From positions 62,001-126,000 of the forward strand of contig JBELBZ010000001.1 in NCBI GenBank assembly GCA_042095055.1: a stretch of DNA of 64,000 nt, given 5' to 3'. Under the pieces are notes generated by a model. That model worked only from the letters and a program-made list of their open reading frames with translations. It was not told the DNA's origin and did not search any database. Positions 49,094 through 56,650 of this stretch are shown piece by piece. Numbering within the stretch: position 1 is the stretch's first letter; the number at the start of each line of letters is the position of its first letter. This DNA comes from UBA8752 sp042095055 (GTDB lineage Bacteria; Bacteroidota; Bacteroidia; Flavobacteriales_D; Sanyastnellaceae). Made by a program: the position numbers and the translations under genes.

Positions 49094-49501
49094 TCAAGGG
49101 GCCCACCAGAGGTTGCGTCCTGCAGTCCAAATCATGCGCACAGCGGCGTAGAGCATGATGAGGCCAAAGGCCAACCTGACTTTCATGGGGTTCATGGACA
49201 GGGCACATCGGCTTCCAAGCCATCCACCCAAAACAAAGGCCACCACCATGATGCCTGCAGCGCGGATGTCCAGTTCCCCCGCTTTCCAATAGTTCATGAC
49301 CGCGAGGGCACCGATGGGGGGAAGCATCAAGGCGAGGCTTGTGCCTTGTGCAGCCATCTGAGACATGCCCAAGAAATACATCAGGGCAGGGACAATCAGC
49401 AGGCCTCCTCCAATGCCAATGAAGCCACTCAAACAGCCCGCGGCCATGCCGATGAGCAACAGCGTAAGGATCGTATTCGCGTCTATGGGCATGGGTCGCA
49501 T
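49094..49501 (-). CDS. Half-length TauE/SafE-family permease
   Basis: A 135-residue membrane protein with four predicted helices and the family motif GFIGIGGGLLIVPAL near the N-terminus. TauE/SafE exporters for sulfite or organosulfonates usually carry two such halves in about 250 residues; this one holds a single repeat and may work as a homodimer. Its ATG overlaps the preceding TAA (TAATG). Confidence 0.82.
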   Translation of the reverse strand: MRPMPIDANTILTLLLIGMAAGCLSGFIGIGGGLLIVPALMYFLGMSQMAAQGTSLALMLPPIGALAVMNYWKAGELDIRAAGIMVVAFVLGGWLGSRCALSMNPMKVRLAFGLIMLYAAVRMIWTAGRNLWWAP

Positions 49502-52500
49502 TAGAAATCTGTGGTCAGTGAGAGTTGGAAGACGCGGTCCAGTAGGATGCCGTCATCTACCCCCCATCCCCAGTCTGCGCGGACAAAGTAGCCGAGCAAT
49601 TGACTCCGCAGTCCAAATCCAAAGTCCCAAATGATGGGCTCCCTATTGTTGGCCACATTGACGGAAACGGGATAGAGGTCGACGGTGGTGCTGTTGAAGG
49701 AGTTTTCATCGCTGTAGGGGTCCTGGCCTGTCCAAGCAGAGCCAATGTCGAAGAACCCCACGGCTTGGAAATGCTCCATGAATGGGGTGAGACTCTTGCG
49801 CGGAGAGAGCGTGGCAAATACGGGAATCCGAACCTCGGCGTTGGCGACGGCGAAACTCGTCCCGTTCCGGACATTGCGGACGAATCCGCGCATGGGTGTG
49901 GCCGCAGTTTGGTAGGCGAAGTTGCCATCGGGAATGGGCATGGCACCGTCCACTGCAGTCAGAAGAGATTCATGCACTCCCCCCAAATAATGCAGCAAGC
50001 CGCGCTCTCCAAAGGAGGTGTTGCCCGCAGCGCGCATGCACAGGGTGATGCGGCGGAACAGTGGAATGTATCGCCGGGCGTCAAAGCCCGCTACCATCAG
50101 CATGCCGCCTTCACCATCGGGCGGAGCCAGCATTTCCATCCATGCTTTTGCACGCGTTCCATTGCGGATGTTCAAGCTGAGTTCACGGCTGTCATCAAAA
50201 ACCCAACTCACGGTTCCTCCAATGCCCTGCACGTATTGGTCGTCCCGGCTGGCATTGAAGGGGTCGGTCGCTAGAAGGGACACCCGATCCAACCGGTAGG
50301 TGAGCTGGGCCCGAATGCTCATCGTTTCAGAAAAAGGAATGGTGCGGCGGTAGTGTACCGCATGGGTGTGGGTCCGGGTCAATGCTCCCAAATCGGAATT
50401 GACCCCTTCATTGCCTTGGCGCTCAATGATCCACTCGCGGTCAACCTTGCGTTCCAGGTTCTTGTGCGAGACCACAAAAGTGGAGTTCTGCAGGCTCCCT
50501 GCCAGCCGCATGCCCCCCACCCATTTGATGTCTTCAAAGAGGTCGGAAATCCCAATTTTGAGCAGTCCACTCAGACCCGGAAAACTCCCAGCTGCTCCTG
50601 TAAAAGGTTGGTAGAATGAGGTGGCAAAACTGTTGTCCACCTGACTGAGCAATTGGTCCAATGCATAGTTTCGGCGGTAGGGCAATGGGGTCGGAACCGG
50701 AGGCAGGTCCGCAACAGTCTGTATCGAGGGGCCTTTGGAAGAGGGGCCATCGTTCTCTTGCTCTGGGTTCCTTAGGGTCCGCTCTGATTCGAAGGTGTAA
50801 TTGCGGTAGTCTACTTGTCCAGGAAGAAGCGTGAGTTGGTCTTCAGGCAAGAAGTCCCATGGCTTTTGGTCAGAAGGCACGGCCGAAGCGCCCACCTCTC
50901 GCATGGTTGCCTTGATGGGGGCGGCCGGCAAGTCTCCTTTGCTCCACCGGGGCCGGCCTTGTGCCACGGTCACCGCCTCCCAACCGTCGCCGCCCTCGAG
51001 CAGCTTGAGCTCTGCGACAGGACCTCCGACGTGAAACCAAGGCGCCGTTCGCGTGAAGTACCGGTAGTGAATGGCGGTGTCAACCCTCAAGATGGCACTG
51101 TCCCTCTTGGCCATGTGCAAGGTGCCCGGTTGCCCGGCAAGTTGGTACGCCATGGTCGCGGCATCCAGTGCCAAGGGCTTCACCTCGTCATCGTCTGGCG
51201 TCTCGGTAATGCGCTCCATGGTTTGAGCGTCCAAATCATAGAGCCACAAGTCCCGAGGACGGTTCACAGGCACCGCTGGGTTGGTGTTCACGTCACCCTC
51301 GCCCGGTCGGTTGCTGCTAAACAGCAGCCCTCGCCCATCGGGCATCCAATCCGGGTTGAGGTCGTCCCAACCGTCTTCCCACAAAGGCACCTGTGACCCC
51401 GCGAGGGTGTTGTAGACATAGAGGTCAGTTTTGCCAGCCCGAACCCCGCTAAAGGCAATGCGCCGGCCATCGGGCGACCAGTCCAAGTCGATGACCTTTT
51501 CAATTCTAAAGAGCTCCTGCTCGTTGGATTCACCAGATGCTGCATCTGAAATGGTGAGGAAAACCCGTCCTTTTTCTTCGTGAATGTGGGCCAACACAGG
51601 AAGGCTTGGATGCCAAGCCAGCACTGGATAAGTATCGTCTGTGATGCGCGTCAATTTGTGGTCCACTTTGGCAATGCACCGCTTGCGCTGACCATCGCTC
51701 CACCAGACGCGCACCTGACCCCGTTCATCGGTAACCCAAGCGGTCCAACTCCCATCCGAGGAGGTCGCGAAATTCCGGTGGGAATATTTACGCCGGCCCC
51801 GGTGGGGCAACGCCCCCATGTGGGCGGCACGAAGTTGGCGTGTGGTGGTTTCGGCCTGCACGCCGCTCTCCAAGTTGGAACCCCAGCCAATGGCCTGTCC
51901 GACGGCATAATGAGCTTGGGCGGCCGAAAGCAAGCCTTCTAGGTCCATCCCAATCCGCCGGAATCCTGCGTCGAGTGTGCGCCCTGCTTTGAATCCACTG
52001 AGCACATCCAATGCGGACTGTCGGCCAAAAGTTTCGAGAACAAAGCGCCAAACGGCCTCGGAAGCGATGCGCCGCTCTTCTCCGTCGAGCACCTGCAGTT
52101 GAGGGATGAGGCCGCGGCGGGTGAGGTCGTTCAGAAGCGCCTTGTCAGCCCCGCTGATCGGCCCCGAAAGGGCGGCGACCATGCCTCCTTCCATCCAAGC
52201 TGGAAGCTCGAACAGTTGGCTGTTTTTGACCACGTCTTTCCAATCATCTCCAAAGATGTACTGGCGCAAGAGAATGCGGTGAAGGCCTTGACGCAACTGA
52301 AGGCGAAAGGCTTGGTGGTCGCCGTCAAACCAGGCAAAAAGCTTTTTGCCATAGATCATGGTAGACCCGCCGATGTTGCCTGCAGAAGAGCCATCGATGC
52401 CGATGTTGCTTTGCCTGAAGTCGGCGTGCTTATTGAAGACCAAGACCTCGACGGGTCCCGAAATGCGCCGCTGAAAGGTGGATTCCACATCGGGGAGGTC

Positions 52501-52734
52501 CATCGCCAGCGCATTCATCCCAAACTCAGCCAAGTCTCGCCCTCCTTGATAAAAATGCAGCTCAAAAGGGTCTCCGGAGAGGTACTGCCAGTCAAAGGAG
52601 CGGTATTGCACCCGCTGTTGGCCAAACGCCATGTCCAGGCCATTGTGGAACTGGCCCATCACCACAGACGGACCGAAGGCACAACAGCCCAACAACAAGA
52701 CCAGGATGTTCCTAAGCTGCGTTGTGGACGACAT
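49501..52734 (-). CDS. Outer-membrane protein: degenerate MA-clan peptidase, TolB-like beta-propeller and beta-barrel
   Basis: A 1077-residue secreted protein (signal peptide about 1-27). Residues 40-240 resemble a gluzincin domain with the second His (His152) and downstream Glu (Glu182 in WMEGG) kept, but the first His and Glu of HExxH replaced by Arg148 and Gln149. About 310-620 holds WD40-like/TolB propeller repeats (WSPDGRRIAFSG, WMPDGRGLLFSSN). The last ~350 residues look like an outer-membrane barrel ending in Phe (LSLTTDF). The start is the ATG giving a proper signal peptide. No function is known. Confidence 0.82.
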   Translation of the reverse strand: MSSTTQLRNILVLLLGCCAFGPSVVMGQFHNGLDMAFGQQRVQYRSFDWQYLSGDPFELHFYQGGRDLAEFGMNALAMDLPDVESTFQRRISGPVEVLVFNKHADFRQSNIGIDGSSAGNIGGSTMIYGKKLFAWFDGDHQAFRLQLRQGLHRILLRQYIFGDDWKDVVKNSQLFELPAWMEGGMVAALSGPISGADKALLNDLTRRGLIPQLQVLDGEERRIASEAVWRFVLETFGRQSALDVLSGFKAGRTLDAGFRRIGMDLEGLLSAAQAHYAVGQAIGWGSNLESGVQAETTTRQLRAAHMGALPHRGRRKYSHRNFATSSDGSWTAWVTDERGQVRVWWSDGQRKRCIAKVDHKLTRITDDTYPVLAWHPSLPVLAHIHEEKGRVFLTISDAASGESNEQELFRIEKVIDLDWSPDGRRIAFSGVRAGKTDLYVYNTLAGSQVPLWEDGWDDLNPDWMPDGRGLLFSSNRPGEGDVNTNPAVPVNRPRDLWLYDLDAQTMERITETPDDDEVKPLALDAATMAYQLAGQPGTLHMAKRDSAILRVDTAIHYRYFTRTAPWFHVGGPVAELKLLEGGDGWEAVTVAQGRPRWSKGDLPAAPIKATMREVGASAVPSDQKPWDFLPEDQLTLLPGQVDYRNYTFESERTLRNPEQENDGPSSKGPSIQTVADLPPVPTPLPYRRNYALDQLLSQVDNSFATSFYQPFTGAAGSFPGLSGLLKIGISDLFEDIKWVGGMRLAGSLQNSTFVVSHKNLERKVDREWIIERQGNEGVNSDLGALTRTHTHAVHYRRTIPFSETMSIRAQLTYRLDRVSLLATDPFNASRDDQYVQGIGGTVSWVFDDSRELSLNIRNGTRAKAWMEMLAPPDGEGGMLMVAGFDARRYIPLFRRITLCMRAAGNTSFGERGLLHYLGGVHESLLTAVDGAMPIPDGNFAYQTAATPMRGFVRNVRNGTSFAVANAEVRIPVFATLSPRKSLTPFMEHFQAVGFFDIGSAWTGQDPYSDENSFNSTTVDLYPVSVNVANNREPIIWDFGFGLRSQLLGYFVRADWGWGVDDGILLDRVFQLSLTTDF

Positions 52735-52794
52735 CGAATACGGAATGTACAAACTGCACACGCGGATTCACTGGGATAGGGGAACTTGTGGTCC

Positions 52795-53457
52795 ATGTTT
52801 GTACAGGCTTGCAACGCTTTTTCTGAAAACACGGTCCTCTTGCCCGATGGTGAGGGTGGAGTCGTCGTTTTTGACCCTGGTTTTTCAACCCCACAGGAGT
52901 GGGAGTGGTTCGATGCTGTGCTGGCCGAGCACGGCCTTCAGCCCCGCGCGGTTTGGTTGACCCACGCCCATTTAGACCACGTGATGGGCTGTCATGGGAT
53001 GCACAAGAGATACGGCCTTCGTCCCAGGTTGCACAGCTTGGATCGGCCCACTTATGAGATGGCCCACTGGGCAGCGGAGCGTTATGGTGTGGCCCTTGAT
53101 CCTTTGCCCGAATGTGGGGATCAAGACTTTGTCGATGGCGAGCGCCTGGTCGTCGGACAGGTTGAGTTGACCGTCCGACATACGCCAGGCCATGCCCCAG
53201 GCCATGTGGTGTTCGTGGACGACCGCCATGCCCGTGTCATTGGTGGAGATGTGCTGTTCCAAGGCAGCATTGGCCGCACAGACCTTCCTGGAGGAGACCC
53301 CGATCAACTGGCCAAAAGCATTGAGGAGGCTTTGTATACTTTGCCCGATCACTACGCTGTGGTGCCAGGACACGGGCCTGCAACGACGGTTGGCGTTGAA
53401 AAGGCGGGCAACCCGTATGTCAATGCAGCGGGCACGGGAATGTTGCAGCGCACCTGA
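52795..53457 (+). CDS. MBL fold metallo-hydrolase (glyoxalase II-like)
   Basis: A 220-residue metallo-beta-lactamase-fold hydrolase. The HxHxDH motif is His57, His59, Asp61, His62 (THAHLDH); further ligands lie in HTPGHAPGH, GGDVLF and VPGHGP. The GSIGRTDLPGGD motif places it with YcbL-type glyoxalase II-like thioesterases. It is cytoplasmic and stands alone. The ATG at 52795 is used; an in-frame TTG three codons earlier is unlikely. Confidence 0.92.
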   Translation: MFVQACNAFSENTVLLPDGEGGVVVFDPGFSTPQEWEWFDAVLAEHGLQPRAVWLTHAHLDHVMGCHGMHKRYGLRPRLHSLDRPTYEMAHWAAERYGVALDPLPECGDQDFVDGERLVVGQVELTVRHTPGHAPGHVVFVDDRHARVIGGDVLFQGSIGRTDLPGGDPDQLAKSIEEALYTLPDHYAVVPGHGPATTVGVEKAGNPYVNAAGTGMLQRT

Positions 53458-53514
53458 ATCGCACCAGGGTTGCGCCGCGCGTTGGTCTGCCAAAGTGCAT
53501 GCGAGAAGGCTGTT

Positions 53515-54558
53515 CTATGCCTTGAGGAGGGTAAACGAAAATGTGGAGCCCTTGCCCTTGGTCGAGCGCACCGAGATGCTTTGCTCATGGGCCTCAATGA
53601 TGTGCTTTACAATCGCAAGGCCCAGCCCGCTGCCACCCGCATTGCGCGAACGACTCTGGTCGACCCTGTAGAAGCGTTCGAATACCCGGGGCAGGTGCTC
53701 TTCCGAGATGCCCAGCCCATCGTCTGCGACCTCCACCAGGACCTGTTCTTCCATGTCGTAACATCGGATCTGGGTGGTGCCCTTTTCCTTTCCGTAACGA
53801 AGGCTGTTTGAAACCAAGTTGGTGATGACCTGCTCGATTTTACCCGCGTCGCCTTTGACATCGATTTTGCGCCCCCCGTCTTCCACGAATTCCACATCGA
53901 TGTTCGCCCTTGCAGCTCGTTGTTCAAGCCCATCCATGACCTCGCGCACCAAATGGCCCAAATCGAATGTGCTCACATCCAGTTCCAATGACCCTCCTTC
54001 AATCTTGGTGATCACGTCCAAGTCATCGATGAGGCCCGCCATACGGTCTACATTTTTGGCGGCTTTCATTAGAAATTTGCGGTTGTGTTCAGGGTCTTCG
54101 AGGGCCCCTTCAAGCAACGTCAAGATGTAGCCTTGAATATTGAATATGGGCGTTTTCAATTCGTGGGCGAGGTTGCCAATGAATTCCTTTCGAAAGGAAT
54201 CCTGCTCTTTGAGCAAGGAAATTTCATTGACCTTTTCGGTGGCCCAGTCCATCACGTCGAGCCGCACCTTTTCCATGACATCTTCTCCCATGTGAACATC
54301 GCGGGCGCGTTCCTTGGTGCTTTTAAACCGGTGGATGTTCTTGTAGATGATGCGAACTTTCTGGTAGATGAATTTTTCGATGGCACTATAGATCACCGCC
54401 ATGGAAAGGGCAAACATGGACACTGCCCCCAATGCGAGGGCTTGTGCGGGCGCTTGAACATCATAAATCCAAAACACCGCGGAGGCACTTACCGTTCCAA
54501 AAAAGGTGACGAACAAGGCGCACACCAGTGCGACGCCCCGTGGTGTTCGAATGTTCAT
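53515..54558 (-). CDS. Sensor histidine kinase (PhoR-like), minimal sensor
   Basis: A 347-residue kinase with two N-terminal helices (about 10-31 and 40-60) separated by only a few residues, so there is practically no periplasmic domain. The dimerisation helix carries His132 in LAHELKTP, and the ATP domain has NLVSNSLRYG, DDGLGIS, RFYRVDQSRS and GGSGLGLAIVKHI. It is coupled to its regulator (ATGA). Sensing must be intramembrane or cytoplasmic. Confidence 0.93.
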   Translation of the reverse strand: MNIRTPRGVALVCALFVTFFGTVSASAVFWIYDVQAPAQALALGAVSMFALSMAVIYSAIEKFIYQKVRIIYKNIHRFKSTKERARDVHMGEDVMEKVRLDVMDWATEKVNEISLLKEQDSFRKEFIGNLAHELKTPIFNIQGYILTLLEGALEDPEHNRKFLMKAAKNVDRMAGLIDDLDVITKIEGGSLELDVSTFDLGHLVREVMDGLEQRAARANIDVEFVEDGGRKIDVKGDAGKIEQVITNLVSNSLRYGKEKGTTQIRCYDMEEQVLVEVADDGLGISEEHLPRVFERFYRVDQSRSRNAGGSGLGLAIVKHIIEAHEQSISVRSTKGKGSTFSFTLLKA

Positions 54559-55235
54559 TCTTCTTCGAACTTGTATCCTACACCTTTGACCGTCTTGAAG
54601 TTGTGGTTGCCGAGTTTCTCTCTGAGCTTGCGGATGTGGACATCAATGGTACGGTCCCCAACCACCACATCATTGCCCCAGACTTCCCTTAGAATGGTGC
54701 TTCTTTTGAAGACTTTCCCTGGCTGTGAGACCAGCAAGGAGAGCAATTCGAATTCCTTCTTGGGCAAGCTGAGTTCCTTACCACTGACAGTCACAATGTA
54801 CCGGTCGCGATTGATGGTGATGTTTTTGCCTTCGAATATTTCCTTGGCTACCTCTGATTTTTTGCCCCTCCGCAACAACGCCTTCATGCGGCTGAGCAGA
54901 ACACGGGGTTTAATGGGCTTAGTGATGTAGTCATCCGCTCCAGCGTCAAACCCTGCGATTTGGCTGTAGTCCTCACCCCGTGCGGTCAAAAAGGCAATCA
55001 CCGTGCCTTCCAGCTTGGTGTTTTCCCGCATTTGGGTGCAGGTTTCCATGCCGTCCATTTCGGGCATCATGACATCCAGCAGAACCAAGTCTGGTGTGAC
55101 TTTCTCGGCGATTTCGATGGCTTCTCGGCCATTGCTGGCAGTGTAAACTGCAAATCCTTCTTTCTCAAGGTTGTATTGGACCAGTTCGAGAATGTCTGGC
55201 TCATCATCCACGACGAGGATGGTTTGGCTGCTCAT
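54555..55235 (-). CDS. OmpR/PhoB-family response regulator
   Basis: A 226-residue regulator: a receiver domain (about 4-118) with the phospho-acceptor Asp54 (LLDVMMPEMDG) and a winged-helix DNA-binding domain (about 135-225) with DRTIDVHIRKLREKLG. The start gives the normal receiver N-terminus TILVVDDEPD. The stop overlaps the kinase start (ATGA). A well-formed promoter lies 22 bp upstream. Confidence 0.94.
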   Translation of the reverse strand: MSSQTILVVDDEPDILELVQYNLEKEGFAVYTASNGREAIEIAEKVTPDLVLLDVMMPEMDGMETCTQMRENTKLEGTVIAFLTARGEDYSQIAGFDAGADDYITKPIKPRVLLSRMKALLRRGKKSEVAKEIFEGKNITINRDRYIVTVSGKELSLPKKEFELLSLLVSQPGKVFKRSTILREVWGNDVVVGDRTIDVHIRKLREKLGNHNFKTVKGVGYKFEEE

Positions 55236-55256
55236 GGCGTGTGTGTTCGGTTGGGT

Positions 55257-55286
55257 TAAAAATACAAGGAGCTGTCTGGACTGCAA
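55257..55286 (-). promoter_or_regulatory. Promoter of the PhoB-like/PhoR-like operon
   Basis: On the minus strand TTG (55284-55286), a 19-bp spacer and TATTTTTA (55257-55264, one mismatch to TAnnTTTG) form a complete Bacteroidota promoter. Confidence 0.6.
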
Positions 55287-55330
55287 CGTTGTTGTGGGAG
55301 CGTTGTGGATGGTTTGGTGCAGTTCAACAT

Positions 55331-56650
55331 TTAGGGCTCCACCTTGCTTGCAGAAGCCAGGCACCACCGGTCTATGAAAGCATGGGGGACAGAGCGAGAG
55401 ACGCGATGTTCAGTCCGCAAATCGATCAAGGCATCTTCCAAGGGCATCGCCAAGTGTTGGGCGGTACGGAACAAAATCAAGGCCGCAGGAAGCGCGAAGG
55501 GTTGGGTGGACCATAGCCCTATTCCGACAGCCAAAAGGAACCAGGTGATGGTGACACCAACCATGGTGATTGGAACACTAAAAGTGGTTCTAAATGCCAC
55601 ATCTTTGAGGCGGTTTTCAGCCCATTTTTCCGCCAATCTCGGCCACCAACCTGTGGTCAGGATAAACACCAACCATGCGGGCAAACGCCACAGATGGGGC
55701 ATCAGCTTGGTCCTGTTGTCCATCTTCAACCTTCCGAGGGCAGCAAAGTCGTCGGAGACTCTCGGGTGTCCAATTCCAGAGTACAGCACGGCATTGAAAT
55801 CGCGCAATGCGTCTTTTGGATTGCGTTGAATCGCATCGGCGGCGGCTTGCAGAAGTGAGGCGTCTGCAGGGCCTTCATTGACCCCTTCCAAGAAGCGACA
55901 AGCGGCGAGGTGAACCTCATACAACGGCGGTTCAAGAAGGTGCACTGAATGGTTGACCAGACCGGTGTGAATGCGCGCGCTCAATGCCCCTCTTGAGGTG
56001 CCCGAGTCGGAGAGCAGGTCAGGAATGTCAGCATAATGGATGGGGGATCCTATTTGAACACGCGCTGTCGTGCGGTACCCCTCATAACGTTCGAAATCGA
56101 GGTGGAGCGGCAGGACGTCTAAACCGCGTCTTCGGATTTCGGGCCTGTGCAATGCGCCAGCGATGAGTCGGGCAGTGCCATTCCTGACCCTTCGAATCCG
56201 CCGTTCACCAAGGTGGCCAGCCTCCGGGAATATGCCGCATACCGCACCTCGCTCAAGCCGGTCATATGCGGCCTCGAAGGTGGCTTTGTTGCGTTCAGCC
56301 ATGTTCGGAGCCCGATCTATGGCGCGGAAAACCGGCATCATGTTGAACCTCAAAAGCAGCCACCGCCACACAGGCTTCCGAAAGACATCGGCGCGCGTGA
56401 AAAAATGCAGCTGTGTATCCAACATGACGCAAGCGAGGACCGGGTCAGCCAACCCATTCTGATGACCGGCTATCAGCAGTTTTGCAGGTGAATCGGCCCC
56501 TTTATGGCTGAGGTGTTGATGACCGGGAACTTGTCGGTCTAAGCGGTGCCACAATGTGACACCCCACCTCGTCCAAGGCCGCATAGCTGCATACAAAACG
56601 TGCTGCGCATGCCGGGGAACGGAGAAGGGTGGTGGCGCTATTCGTGGCAC
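55331..56650 (-). CDS. Lysophospholipid acyltransferase (PlsC-like) with C-terminal membrane extension
   Basis: A 439-residue protein with an acyltransferase domain in the first ~230 residues: GHQNGLADP contains the catalytic His63 with Asp69 (H-x5-D spacing, as in a Bacteroidota subgroup, instead of H-x4-D), FRAIDRAPN, and FPEAGHLG. The remaining ~200 residues carry an alpha-helical segment and a few membrane helices near 310-400. It should acylate a lysophospholipid or glycerol phosphate. It begins immediately after the pheT stop. Confidence 0.87.
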   Translation of the reverse strand: MPRIAPPPFSVPRHAQHVLYAAMRPWTRWGVTLWHRLDRQVPGHQHLSHKGADSPAKLLIAGHQNGLADPVLACVMLDTQLHFFTRADVFRKPVWRWLLLRFNMMPVFRAIDRAPNMAERNKATFEAAYDRLERGAVCGIFPEAGHLGERRIRRVRNGTARLIAGALHRPEIRRRGLDVLPLHLDFERYEGYRTTARVQIGSPIHYADIPDLLSDSGTSRGALSARIHTGLVNHSVHLLEPPLYEVHLAACRFLEGVNEGPADASLLQAAADAIQRNPKDALRDFNAVLYSGIGHPRVSDDFAALGRLKMDNRTKLMPHLWRLPAWLVFILTTGWWPRLAEKWAENRLKDVAFRTTFSVPITMVGVTITWFLLAVGIGLWSTQPFALPAALILFRTAQHLAMPLEDALIDLRTEHRVSRSVPHAFIDRWCLASASKVEP

